From Dehalococcoidia bacterium UBA5627 (GTDB taxonomy: Bacteria; Chloroflexota; Dehalococcoidia; Dehalococcoidales; UBA5627): a stretch of DNA of 21,948 nt. The stretch is taken from contig DIKD01000054.1 in the NCBI GenBank assembly GCA_002421585.1, forward strand, positions 1-21,948, given 5' to 3'. Of the stretch, positions 1 through 6,417 are shown one piece after another. The notes beneath the pieces are model-generated. The model did not search any database, was not told where the DNA came from, and saw nothing but the letters and a program-made list of their open reading frames with translations. A program made the translations under genes and the position numbers. Numbering within the stretch: position 1 is the first letter of the stretch; each line of letters starts with the position of its first letter.

Positions 1-140
1 AAATGGTTATGCCCGGTGATAACACAAAAATGAAAATAAAACTTATTTATCCGGTAGCCCTTGAAAAAGGTTTAAGTTTTGCAATCAGAGAAGGGGGCAG
101 GACAGTAGGCGCCGGAACTATTACCAATATCATAGAATAA
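1..140 (+). CDS. tuf: Elongation factor Tu, C-terminal fragment
   Basis: This is the last 45 codons of an open frame that enters from the left edge (frame starts at base 3) and stops with TAA at 138-140. The readable residues include MVMPGDN, a [17 protein letters not shown] stretch and a final TNIIE, which match the end of domain III of EF-Tu. EF-Tu is the GTPase that delivers aminoacyl-tRNA to the ribosome in the cytoplasm. The start and the G domain lie outside the window. rpmG follows after a single base, so the two are almost certainly co-transcribed; the order tuf-rpmG-secE-nusG-rplK-rplA is classical. The identity is secure although only the tail is visible. Confidence 0.95.
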   Translation, partial: MVMPGDNTKMKIKLIYPVALEKGLSFAIREGGRTVGAGTITNIIE

Positions 141-141
141 T

Positions 142-312
142 ATGGCTAAGAAAAAGACGGATGCTCGTAATGTGATTCACCTTGCATGTACCGAATGCAA
201 GGAAAGAACTTATACGACTGAGAAAAATAAGAGAAACGACCCTCAGAGGTTAGAGCTAAAGAAATATTGTCCACGTTGTCGGACCAGCCAACTCTACAGG
301 GAGGTAAAGTAA
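142..312 (+). CDS. rpmG: 50S ribosomal protein L33
   Basis: This 56-residue protein begins [20 protein letters not shown] and ends in LYREVK. Two CxxC pairs (C16/C19 and C43/C46) form the zinc knuckle of the zinc-binding form of L33, a small protein of the large ribosomal subunit near the E site. The ATG at 142 lies one base after the tuf stop and has no recognisable Shine-Dalgarno sequence, so translation is probably coupled to termination on tuf. Length and position before secE are normal for the family. No tRNA-Trp gene sits between it and secE, as it does in many bacteria. Confidence 0.95.
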   Translation: MAKKKTDARNVIHLACTECKERTYTTEKNKRNDPQRLELKKYCPRCRTSQLYREVK

Positions 313-339
313 TACTTTCCTTAAAAGGAGGTATGACTT

Positions 340-558
340 ATGGCTCAGACAACACAGCCCGCTGAAAAAAAAGGGCGAGGGTTTAAGCTTTTCGGTAACG
401 TTATAGCCGAACTGAAAAAGGTAACGTGGCTTTCCAGAAGGGAAGCGATTTACCTCACCGGTTTGGTATTGCTTGTTGCTGTTATCATTGGTCTTATACT
501 TGGCGGGATAGATTGGATATTCAGTCTTCTTATCGAAAAAATATTTATCGGAAGTTAG
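340..558 (+). CDS. secE: Preprotein translocase subunit SecE
   Basis: A 72-residue protein of the short single-helix SecE type. It has a basic N-terminus, the conserved amphipathic motif around residues 24-34 (ELKKVTWLSRRE), then one hydrophobic membrane segment at about residues 38-66. SecE clamps SecY in the protein-export channel of the cytoplasmic membrane. The ATG at 340 is preceded by a strong AAGGAGG at about 326-332. It follows rpmG by 27 bases and precedes nusG by 12 bases, the usual pairing of secE and nusG. Confidence 0.95.
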   Translation: MAQTTQPAEKKGRGFKLFGNVIAELKKVTWLSRREAIYLTGLVLLVAVIIGLILGGIDWIFSLLIEKIFIGS

Positions 559-570
559 TTATTCATTATA

Positions 571-1149
571 ATGCAGGAGTTAGAGATAGATAATACAAGC
601 CAGGTAGGGGAGCAGATAGCTGTGGAACAGGAGAAGTGGTATGCTGTCCATACTTATTCCGGCTATGAGGAGCGGGTAAAAAAGAATCTTGACCAGCGCA
701 TCGGTTCAATGGATGCCAATCAGGACATATTCAGGGTTGTTATCCCCACCGAAGAGGAAGTAGAGGTAAAAAACGGACAGAGGCGTACCATTACCCGCAA
801 GATATTACCTGGATACATTCTTGTTCAGATGAAAATGAACGACTTTAGCTGGAGTATTGTAAGAAATACCCCCGGAGTTACCGGGTTTGTAAGCGGCGGT
901 AACAAACCGGTTCCGCTTCAGGATAACGAGGTAAAGCAGATTATGAAGCAAATGGAAGCTGAAGTGCCCAAGGTGAAAGTGGGCTTTAAACCGGGACAGA
1001 GCGTTCGTGTTATTGACGGTCCTTTTATTGATTTTATCGGTACTGTTGACGAGATCGACATTGAAAAAGGCAAGGTAAAAGTATTGCTTTCCTTGTTCGG
1101 ACGTGAAACTCCCGTAAAATTGGATTTTCTACAAGTAGAAAAGCTTTAA
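571..1149 (+). CDS. nusG: Transcription termination/antitermination factor NusG
   Basis: A 192-residue protein with the NusG N-terminal (NGN) domain starting at KWYAVHTYSGYEERV (about residues 22-36), the RNAP-contact region around ILPGYILVQMKMND and NTPGVTGFV, and a C-terminal KOW domain (about residues 138-190, GPFIDFIGTVDEI). NusG binds RNA polymerase, modulates pausing and links it to Rho or ribosomal protein S10. The start is uncertain. ATG 571 has no good Shine-Dalgarno, whereas in-frame GTG 622 follows GGGGAG by 9 bases and would give a 175-residue protein that starts just before the NGN domain. The longer form is listed because it uses ATG. It sits between secE and rplK as is typical. 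Confidence 0.95.
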   Translation: MQELEIDNTSQVGEQIAVEQEKWYAVHTYSGYEERVKKNLDQRIGSMDANQDIFRVVIPTEEEVEVKNGQRRTITRKILPGYILVQMKMNDFSWSIVRNTPGVTGFVSGGNKPVPLQDNEVKQIMKQMEAEVPKVKVGFKPGQSVRVIDGPFIDFIGTVDEIDIEKGKVKVLLSLFGRETPVKLDFLQVEKL

Positions 1150-1181
1150 AGGGTTTGTGAAGATTCCCGGAGGAAATATAA

Positions 1182-1604
1182 GTGGCGAAAAAAGTTAAAG
1201 CAATAGTAAAATTGCAGATTGCGGCCGGTCAGGCCAATCCTGCGCCCCCGGTTGGTCCTGCGTTGGGTCAACATGGCGTCAATATAATGGGCTTTTGTAA
1301 GGAATATAACGAGCGTACTTCCAAATACGCCGGCTCTATTATTCCTGTTGAAATAACCATATTTGTTGATAGAACGTATAAATTTATAACGAAGACCCCT
1401 CCGACATCGGACTTGCTGAAGAAAGCGTTGGGTGTACCCAAGGGTGCCGGAACTACGGGGCATGCTCCGAATATGGTGTTATCGAAGGAAAAGCTGAGAG
1501 AGATTGCCCAGATTAAAGCAAAGGATTTAAATTCGATTGATATCGAAGGGGCGGAAAAAACGGTTTTAGGTACCGCTAGAAGTATGGGGATTGGAATAGA
1601 GTAA
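1182..1604 (+). CDS. rplK: 50S ribosomal protein L11
   Basis: A 140-residue L11 of normal length. The N-terminal domain carries the proline-rich [19 protein letters not shown] motif (about residues 21-39). The C-terminal rRNA-binding domain includes the [13 protein letters not shown] and GTARSMGI segments. L11 forms the GTPase-associated centre of the 50S subunit with 23S rRNA and the L10/L12 stalk. The start is GTG at 1182, preceded by GGAGG at 1169-1173. The stop is followed after one base by rplA, so the two are translationally coupled. Confidence 0.96.
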   Translation: MAKKVKAIVKLQIAAGQANPAPPVGPALGQHGVNIMGFCKEYNERTSKYAGSIIPVEITIFVDRTYKFITKTPPTSDLLKKALGVPKGAGTTGHAPNMVLSKEKLREIAQIKAKDLNSIDIEGAEKTVLGTARSMGIGIE

Positions 1605-1605
1605 G

Positions 1606-2313
1606 ATGGCAAAAAGAGGAAAAAAATACAACGAAGCAGCAGAGTTAGTAGAAAAAGATAAGGCGTATACGCCCGAGGAGGCTGTCGAGCTGGCAAAGAA
1701 AACAGCTACAGCTAAATTCGATGAAACGCTCGAACTGCATTTAAAAATGGGGGTCGACCCCAGAAATGCGACACAGCAGGTCAGGGGTGTTGCCCTTTTA
1801 CCGCACGGGCTGGGTAAAAAAATACGCATACTGGTGTTTGCTCAGGGTGAAGCTGAAAAAATTGCTACCACCGCCGGAGCGGATTATGTCGGCAGTGAAG
1901 ATATCGTGAAACAGATAGAGGGCGGATGGCTTGATTTCGATGCCGCTATTGCAACACCGGAAATGATGGGAAAAGTCGGTAAACTCGGTAAGATTCTGGG
2001 TAGAAAGGGTTTGATGCCCAATCCCAAAGCCGGTACTGTAGTAGTTGCCGAAGACCTTCCAAGGGTAATCGAGGATGCCCGCAAAGGGCGTGTGGAATTC
2101 AAGCTCGACCGTAATGCCATTATTCATCTTCCGTTGGGAAAGATGAGCTTCGATGCCGAAAAATTAAGCGAAAATATGATTGCGGTTATTGAAGCGATTA
2201 TCAAGGCAAAACCGGTCGGTGCCAAGGGTCAGTATATAAAGAGCGCCTATATTTCTTCTACAATGGGGCCCGGTATTAAATTAGACCTTAAAGCAATCAT
2301 GACTACTGCTTAG
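1606..2313 (+). CDS. rplA: 50S ribosomal protein L1
   Basis: A 235-residue protein of standard length for bacterial L1. Visible family motifs are the N-terminal KYNEAAELV segment, [13 protein letters not shown], the central [15 protein letters not shown] loop and the final [11 protein letters not shown] segment. L1 builds the mobile L1 stalk at the ribosomal E site and in several bacteria also represses its own operon. The ATG lies one base after the rplK stop. The following 181 bases carry the L10 leader and not a gene. Confidence 0.96.
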   Translation: MAKRGKKYNEAAELVEKDKAYTPEEAVELAKKTATAKFDETLELHLKMGVDPRNATQQVRGVALLPHGLGKKIRILVFAQGEAEKIATTAGADYVGSEDIVKQIEGGWLDFDAAIATPEMMGKVGKLGKILGRKGLMPNPKAGTVVVAEDLPRVIEDARKGRVEFKLDRNAIIHLPLGKMSFDAEKLSENMIAVIEAIIKAKPVGAKGQYIKSAYISSTMGPGIKLDLKAIMTTA

Positions 2314-2340
2314 CAGCAAAATTAACAGTATTATAATTAT

Positions 2341-2470
2341 TACGCCAGTCTCATCCGGAGACAGCGGGTGCCTTATAAAGGCTTAAAGATACCTGCCGAG
2401 GATTGAGGGCATGATAGAACTATATGTTTTTATTCAAGTCCTTGCCGCGCAGGTGCAGGGACTTTTTTAT
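2341..2470 (+). promoter_or_regulatory. L10 leader (rplJL autoregulatory RNA) with attenuator
   Basis: The 181-base gap between rplA and rplJ contains the conserved L10-leader elements GGAGACAGCGGGTG (about 2357-2370) and ACCTGCCGAGG (about 2391-2401), which pair across an internal hairpin. In the known family, L10 bound to L12 recognises this RNA. It is followed by an intrinsic-terminator hairpin: arms 2436-2445 and 2455-2464 pair over 10 bp with one G-U, the loop is 9 bases, and a U-run lies at 2463-2468. This implies repression of rplJ-rplL by transcription attenuation. A weak candidate -10 (TATAAT 2332-2337) just upstream might add a local promoter, but its -35 is poor. Confidence 0.85.
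2436..2468 (+). terminator. Conditional terminator inside the L10 leader
   Basis: A 10-bp stem (AAGTCCTTGC with GCAGGGACTT) and a 9-base loop end in six consecutive T residues. It lies 27 bases before the rplJ start codon and inside a transcribed operon, so it must be read through some of the time. That is the architecture of an attenuator. Confidence 0.8.
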
Positions 2471-2494
2471 TTAGAAGAACAGGAGGTGATAAGG

Positions 2495-3016
2495 GTGAAA
2501 AGAGCAGAAAAAGCAAAGCTGGTTGAGGGTATTCAGGATGCCATGACCAGATGTAAAGTCGGCATTATGACTGAATATCTGGGAATGAAAAATGCCGACC
2601 TTACTCTTTTAAGACGCAAATTGGGAGAAGCCGGCATCGACTATATTGTAGTTAAAAACACATTAGCCAGATTCGCTGCGGATAATTCAAACAAAGGCTT
2701 TTTGAAAGAGAAGCTCACCGGGCCGATGGCTGTGGCTTTTGGCTACGATGATGAAGTGGAACCGGCTAAACTGTTAATTCAGTTTGCGGATGCTTCCGAG
2801 AGTCCGTTAAAAATTAAAGGCGGATTCATCGGAGACCAGTTATTAACAGATGAGGATGTGAAGACTTTAGCCAAGATACCGCCAAAGGATATTCTCCTGG
2901 CACAGGTGGTGGGCGCTATGCAGGGTCCGATATCCGGATTTGCCAATGTATGTGCTGCACCGATACGAGGGCTGGTTACTGTCCTGCAAGCGAGGGCTGA
3001 TAAATTAGAAGGTTAA
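2495..3016 (+). CDS. rplJ: 50S ribosomal protein L10
   Basis: A 173-residue protein starting VKRAEKAKLVEGIQD. It carries the L10 N-terminal rRNA-binding domain (VVKNTLARFA around residues 53-62) and the C-terminal region (GAMQGPISGFANV and LVTVLQARADKLEG) that recruits L12 dimers. L10 anchors the ribosomal stalk. The frame stays open upstream to 2411, but that stretch encodes no L10-like sequence and overlaps the attenuator hairpin. GTG 2495 is chosen because AGGAGG at 2481-2486 is 8 bases away and the resulting length is normal. Expression is expected to be controlled by the leader immediately upstream. Confidence 0.95.
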   Translation: MKRAEKAKLVEGIQDAMTRCKVGIMTEYLGMKNADLTLLRRKLGEAGIDYIVVKNTLARFAADNSNKGFLKEKLTGPMAVAFGYDDEVEPAKLLIQFADASESPLKIKGGFIGDQLLTDEDVKTLAKIPPKDILLAQVVGAMQGPISGFANVCAAPIRGLVTVLQARADKLEG

Positions 3017-3062
3017 CAATTATTAAAATATAAAGTCTGGTAAAAAAGGAAGGAAAAGTAAA

Positions 3063-3449
3063 ATGGAAGATAAAACTCAGCAGGTAATCGATATTGTAAA
3101 AGAGATGACCGTTCTTGAATTATCAAAACTGGTTAAGGCTCTTGAGGAAGAATTCGGTGTTAGTGCCGCTGCTCCTATGATGGCTGCAGTTGCCGCTGCC
3201 CCGGCTGATGGCGGCAGTGCCAAACCGGAAGAAGAAAAGACAGAGTTCAACGTGACTCTCAAAGAAGTCGGCGCCAATAAAATCAATGTTATCAGAGTTG
3301 TCCGCGAATTGACCCAGTTAGGTCTGAAAGAATCAAAAGACCTGGTAGAAGGTGCTCCCAAGCTGGTTAAGGAAGCTGTCAGCAAGGATGAGGCGGCTTC
3401 AGCCAAGGCCAAGCTTGAAGAAGTCGGCGCTACCGCCGAAGTAAGCTAG
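3063..3449 (+). CDS. rplL: 50S ribosomal protein L7/L12
   Basis: A 128-residue acidic protein with the three L12 parts. The N-terminal dimerisation helix is at about residues 1-35. An Ala/Pro-rich flexible hinge spans about residues 36-60. The factor-binding C-terminal domain ([20 protein letters not shown] through the KEAVSK segment) covers about residues 65-125. L12 dimers form the stalk that recruits and activates translational GTPases. ATG 3063 follows a purine-rich AAGGAAGG. It is the last gene of the block: an intrinsic terminator follows, and rpoB is not next to it. Confidence 0.96.
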   Translation: MEDKTQQVIDIVKEMTVLELSKLVKALEEEFGVSAAAPMMAAVAAAPADGGSAKPEEEKTEFNVTLKEVGANKINVIRVVRELTQLGLKESKDLVEGAPKLVKEAVSKDEAASAKAKLEEVGATAEVS

Positions 3450-3485
3450 TATCAGCCGGTAACTAATAAAAGAATAGCAGATAAT

Positions 3486-3526
3486 AATGACCGCTCGGAC
3501 GCGCGTTGTCCGGCGGTTATTTGCTT
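3486..3526 (+). terminator. Intrinsic terminator of the rplK-rplL block
   Basis: Arms at 3486-3500 and 3508-3521 form a long GC-rich stem with one bulge and one G-U pair and a 7-base loop, followed by TTATTTGCTTTT. It lies 36 bases after the rplL stop and marks the end of the ribosomal protein unit. Confidence 0.85.
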
Positions 3527-3537
3527 TTAGCGATATC

Positions 3538-3566
3538 TTGAAACACATACTTAAAGATTGTATAAT
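3538..3566 (+). promoter_or_regulatory. Sigma70-type promoter for the small membrane protein gene
   Basis: TTGAAA (3538-3543), a 17-base spacer, then a perfect TATAAT (3561-3566). The predicted transcript would start near 3573, about 30 bases before the ATG at 3605, which is preceded by GGAGG. The promoter begins directly after the rplL terminator. Confidence 0.75.
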
Positions 3567-3604
3567 TCGTGCACGTATAGAGTTTAATCCGGAGGGACTG
3601 GTAG

Positions 3605-3862
3605 ATGTTCTCAACCGAATATGTTCCCTTGATGATTATCGGTGCTGTTTTTCTGATTATCGGAATTATTGTTATTGTTATCGGAGTAAAAGAAGAAAAG
3701 GATTATTGCAGCGCTATATCTAATAAAGCTGATGTGCGTAAGTACCTGGAACACAGGTCAGACCGAATACAGGCATGGGGATTTAAAGTAGGTGGTGTAA
3801 CCGCAGTTATAATCGGGTTAGTTCTATTGATTATGGGTATCATCTTTTGGCTTTGGGGCTGA
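3605..3862 (+). CDS. Small two-helix membrane protein of unknown function
   Basis: An 85-residue protein that I do not recognise. Two strongly hydrophobic segments (about residues 8-28, LMIIGAVFLIIGIIVIVIG, and about 61-84) flank a charged loop of about 30 residues (EEKDYCSAISN...KYLEHRSDR). The likely topology is a hairpin in the cytoplasmic membrane. Both helices are rich in Gly/Ile and could pack closely. The gene is supported by its own consensus-like promoter, a GGAGG ribosome binding site at about 3591-3595 and an ATG start. Its last 39 bases overlap, in antisense, the end of the DUF502 gene. No catalytic motif is visible. Confidence 0.75.
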   Translation: MFSTEYVPLMIIGAVFLIIGIIVIVIGVKEEKDYCSAISNKADVRKYLEHRSDRIQAWGFKVGGVTAVIIGLVLLIMGIIFWLWG

Positions 3863-4549
3863 ATCTATTACCTTGGCAATATCATCGGGTGCTTTTAGCA
3901 GTGTCTTTCCACACAGGATGGAATCCGGAATAATAATACCGCCGGACACCACCATTTTTATGCATTCGTCGATTTTGAGGTCGGTATGAACTATATCGTT
4001 TCCGTCTACTATCTCGAAATATCCGGATGTTGGAACAGGTGAAGTCGGTATATATACACCGTAGAGTGTCTCACCTGATGCTCCCTTGAATTCGTTGGTT
4101 ACAAAAGCAGGCGCAAGCATTCCTTTTCTGGGGAACTCGACGAAGACCACTTCCCGAAATGCCGTCTTATTCATACCGGCGCCGGAAAGCCCCTCTATTA
4201 CCTGCTTAACGCCGTAATACAGTTGTTTAAAAATGGGGACTCGGTTAATCAGGTTTTCGGAAAAATTGACAATTTTCTTACCAAGGTAATTACTGGTGAC
4301 AACCCCCACTATATAAATAATAAGTATTGCGGCAACAAAGCCAAGCCCTGTGATTTCACTATAGTTTGGGTAGAAATAGGTTACGATATCGGTTATTACC
4401 GGCTGCAGGATATGGTCGATTTTGATAAAAAGCCATATAATTACGTATATAGCGACAGCAAGGGGTATAACAACCAGAAAACCGGCTAAAAAATTGTTCC
4501 TCAGGTTCCTCATCAGCCAATGACCGCGGCTCTCTTTCTTTTTTGCCAT
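3824..4549 (-). CDS. DUF502 family membrane protein
   Basis: A 241-residue protein that resembles the DUF502 family. A basic N-terminus (MAKKKESRGHWLMRNLRNNF) is followed by two transmembrane segments (about residues 19-43 and 68-88). A soluble domain then carries the family-like stretches VPIFKQLYYGVKQV, VVFVEFPRKG, YIPTSPVPTSGYFEIV and a Gly-rich SGGIIIPDS. Function is unknown; homologues are membrane proteins of bacteria and some plants. The ATG at 4549 has AGGAAGTG upstream. It lies 18 bases downstream of the comM stop on the same strand, so the two probably share a transcript. I see no intrinsic terminator after its stop, which lies inside the opposing small membrane protein gene. Confidence 0.85.
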   Translation of the reverse strand: MAKKKESRGHWLMRNLRNNFLAGFLVVIPLAVAIYVIIWLFIKIDHILQPVITDIVTYFYPNYSEITGLGFVAAILIIYIVGVVTSNYLGKKIVNFSENLINRVPIFKQLYYGVKQVIEGLSGAGMNKTAFREVVFVEFPRKGMLAPAFVTNEFKGASGETLYGVYIPTSPVPTSGYFEIVDGNDIVHTDLKIDECIKMVVSGGIIIPDSILCGKTLLKAPDDIAKVIDSAPKPKDDTHNQ

Positions 4550-4567
4550 AGTAATGCACTTCCTGTT

Positions 4568-6094
4568 TTATACTTGACGCCTCGGTCTGTATTGTATCGC
4601 CTCAGCAATGTGATTGGCTTTTATTATAGCACTTTTTTCAATATCCGCTATGGTTCTGGCAAGTTTTAATATGCGATGGAAAGCGCGTGCTGAGAGGCTC
4701 ATTTGTTTCATCGCTGCTTTTAAAAGGCTTTGTGCCGCTTCCTCTGTCTGGCAGAAATTCCTGACCTCTACCGGTGTCATTTCACTGTTTGCTGCGAGTT
4801 TTGTACCTTCGAAACGCCGGCGCTGGGCTAATCTGGCTTCGGTAACCCGTTGCTGTACATTTTTCGATTGCTCGCCTAACCTCTCATCCGAAAGCTTTTC
4901 ATAATCGATATGTGGTACTTCGATGAAAATGTCTATGCGGTCGAGGAAAGGTCCGCTGATACGTTTCTGGTAGCGGGATACCAGCCCCGGGCTACAGGTG
5001 CAGGCTCGGTAGGGGTCTCCGTAATAACCGCAGGGGCAGGGGTTCATAGCGCCCACCAGCATAAAGTTAGCGGGGAATGTCAGGCTTCCGCGTGCGCGGC
5101 TGATGGTAACGATTTTATCTTCCAGCGGTTGTCTTAGTACTTCAAGCAGTGACTGCCCGAATTCCGGTAATTCATCTAAAAACAAAACACCCCTGTGGCT
5201 TAAACTGATTTCACCTGGTTTTGGAAAATGCCCCCCTCCTACCAGACCGGCATCGGAAATGGTGTGGTGTGGGGAGCGGAATGGGCGCTTATATATTAAG
5301 GGAGTATCCGATGGCAGTAATCCACTGGCGCTGTATATGCGGGTAACCTCAAGGGATTCCTCGTTGGTCATCGGAGGTAAAATACCCGGAAGAGAACGTG
5401 CCAGCAGCGTCTTGCCGCTTCCGGGAGGACCGAACATGACTATGTTATGACCTCCGGCGGCGGCAACTTCCAATGCCCTTTTAACATGCTCCTGTCCTTT
5501 TATATGCTCAAAATCAACCAGCGGAGCATTGTTATCATGCGCTTCTACCGGGGTTGATTCACTGCAAACAAATTCGGGTGCGGGGATTTCTCCAAGCATA
5601 TAACTTGCCAGTTGGGAAAGCGAGGAAAAGGGGAGGATATTTACGCCTTCTACCAGTGCGGCTTCTCTGGCATCTACTTCCGGAACGACTATATTTTTGA
5701 AACCTTTTTGGTATGCCAGGGCTACCATGGACAGAATTCCGTTGGTATGCCGCAGGCTGCCGTCCAAAGACAATTCTCCCAGAAAAAGAGTATCCGAAAC
5801 ATCGAATTGTACCTGTTGAGAACTGAAAATAATGCCTATCGCAATAGGCAGGTCGTAAGAAGGCCCGGCTTTTTTTAAATCGGCAGGCGCCAGGTTGGCA
5901 CAAATGTGTTTCATCGGGAAGGTAAAACCGGAATTGCGCACGGCCGAGCGTACGCGTTCTTTAGCTTCCGAGACAGCGGCATCCGGTAATCCTACGATAG
6001 CAAAAAAGGGTAGCCCCGGAGAGATATCGACTTCAACTTCGACAATAGTTCCCTCCAGCCCCGCTAAAGCGCAGCTGTAGACTTTTGCTAACAT
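4568..6094 (-). CDS. comM: ComM/YifB-family Mg-chelatase-like AAA+ ATPase
   Basis: A 508-residue protein of typical ComM/YifB length. It has an N-terminal Lon-like fold domain (MLAKVYSCALAGLEG, PGLPFFAIVGLPDAAV), a Walker A at about residue 220 (GPPGSGKTLLARS), the RSPHHTISDAGLVGGG segment, a Walker B (GVLFLDELPEF), a Cys cluster (NPCPCGYYGDPYRACTCS) and the C-terminal Mg-chelatase-type helical domain. ComM homologues are hexameric helicases that drive branch migration in natural transformation, but the family is present in many non-competent bacteria. The frame extends to a TTG at 6130, but that TTG is itself the -35 box of a likely promoter. ATG 6094 matches the usual family start, so it is preferred. 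Confidence 0.9.
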   Translation of the reverse strand: MLAKVYSCALAGLEGTIVEVEVDISPGLPFFAIVGLPDAAVSEAKERVRSAVRNSGFTFPMKHICANLAPADLKKAGPSYDLPIAIGIIFSSQQVQFDVSDTLFLGELSLDGSLRHTNGILSMVALAYQKGFKNIVVPEVDAREAALVEGVNILPFSSLSQLASYMLGEIPAPEFVCSESTPVEAHDNNAPLVDFEHIKGQEHVKRALEVAAAGGHNIVMFGPPGSGKTLLARSLPGILPPMTNEESLEVTRIYSASGLLPSDTPLIYKRPFRSPHHTISDAGLVGGGHFPKPGEISLSHRGVLFLDELPEFGQSLLEVLRQPLEDKIVTISRARGSLTFPANFMLVGAMNPCPCGYYGDPYRACTCSPGLVSRYQKRISGPFLDRIDIFIEVPHIDYEKLSDERLGEQSKNVQQRVTEARLAQRRRFEGTKLAANSEMTPVEVRNFCQTEEAAQSLLKAAMKQMSLSARAFHRILKLARTIADIEKSAIIKANHIAEAIQYRPRRQV

Positions 6095-6101
6095 TGTCTT
6101 A

Positions 6102-6130
6102 ATGTTACGTGAAAGCATAAAGTATGTCAA
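6102..6130 (-). promoter_or_regulatory. Candidate comM promoter placing the transcript start at the ATG
   Basis: On the minus strand a perfect TTGACA (6130-6125), a 17-base spacer and TAACAT (6107-6102, 4 of 6 matches to TATAAT) precede the comM ATG at 6094 by only 7 bases. The expected start point would fall at about 6095, leaving essentially no 5' untranslated region. No Shine-Dalgarno precedes any candidate start here. Confidence 0.5.
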
Positions 6131-6301
6131 TTATAAAAATCCGGCATTTTCAAGGAGCTTTTACCACAAACGCAGCTTATATTAACAAATAATGAAGGTA
6201 TAAATTGTATCAACAACAGGCAGCCAACGATAATTGTTGACAAAAATATTTGCAGTTATAAAAAGGTTTTTCCGGCAGCTATTGCATATAATGAGGCGGT
6301 G

Positions 6302-6310
6302 TGATATACT
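6302..6310 (+). promoter_or_regulatory. Extended -10 promoter of the nusA operon
   Basis: TGA followed by TATACT (6305-6310) makes an extended -10 element. A weak -35 (TTGCAT at 6282-6287) lies 17 bases upstream. A second TATAAT at 6287-6292 lacks a good -35. Transcription would start near 6317, about 20 bases before the attenuator hairpin. The rest of the divergent gap 6131-6280 shows no gene; it holds a 7-bp inverted repeat (TCAACAA 6210-6216, TTGTTGA 6234-6240) of unknown role. Confidence 0.5.
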
Positions 6311-6335
6311 TTGGTTAATTGAGATTAAACGTAGG

Positions 6336-6359
6336 AAGTGGGTTCAGACCCACTTTTTT
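6336..6359 (+). terminator. Terminator-like attenuator in the nusA leader
   Basis: A perfect 8-bp stem (AAGTGGGT 6336-6343, ACCCACTT 6348-6355) with a TCAG loop runs straight into six T residues (6354-6359). It is a compact intrinsic terminator located before, not after, the genes it would affect. In Firmicutes a comparable hairpin precedes the rimP-nusA operon, where NusA-dependent termination is known to give autoregulation. The same logic is inferred here. Confidence 0.75.
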
Positions 6360-6417
6360 GTTGTTAGGAACAGCGGTAACTGTAATATAAGGAATATATT
6401 GGAGGTCTGATTCTGGG

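Noticed and set aside
313..339. tRNA-Trp gene between rpmG and secE
   Set aside because: The gap is 27 bases, too short for a tRNA; it holds only the secE ribosome site.
2411..2494. In-frame N-terminal extension of rplJ from an ATG at 2411
   Set aside because: It overlaps the L10 leader terminator hairpin, is not L10-like, and a much better GTG start with AGGAGG exists at 2495.
3487..3723. Open frame overlapping the rplL terminator and the small membrane protein gene
   Set aside because: Its start lies within the terminator stem, it has no ribosome site, and the other frame encodes a coherent membrane protein with promoter and GGAGG.
6095..6130. TTG-initiated extension of comM
   Set aside because: The TTG is part of a TTGACA promoter box and the added 12 residues are not part of the ComM family N-terminus.
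6237..6262. Possible promoter TTGACA with TATAAA upstream of nusA
   Set aside because: The spacing is only 14 bases, too short for sigma70; the extended -10 at 6302-6310 is a better candidate.
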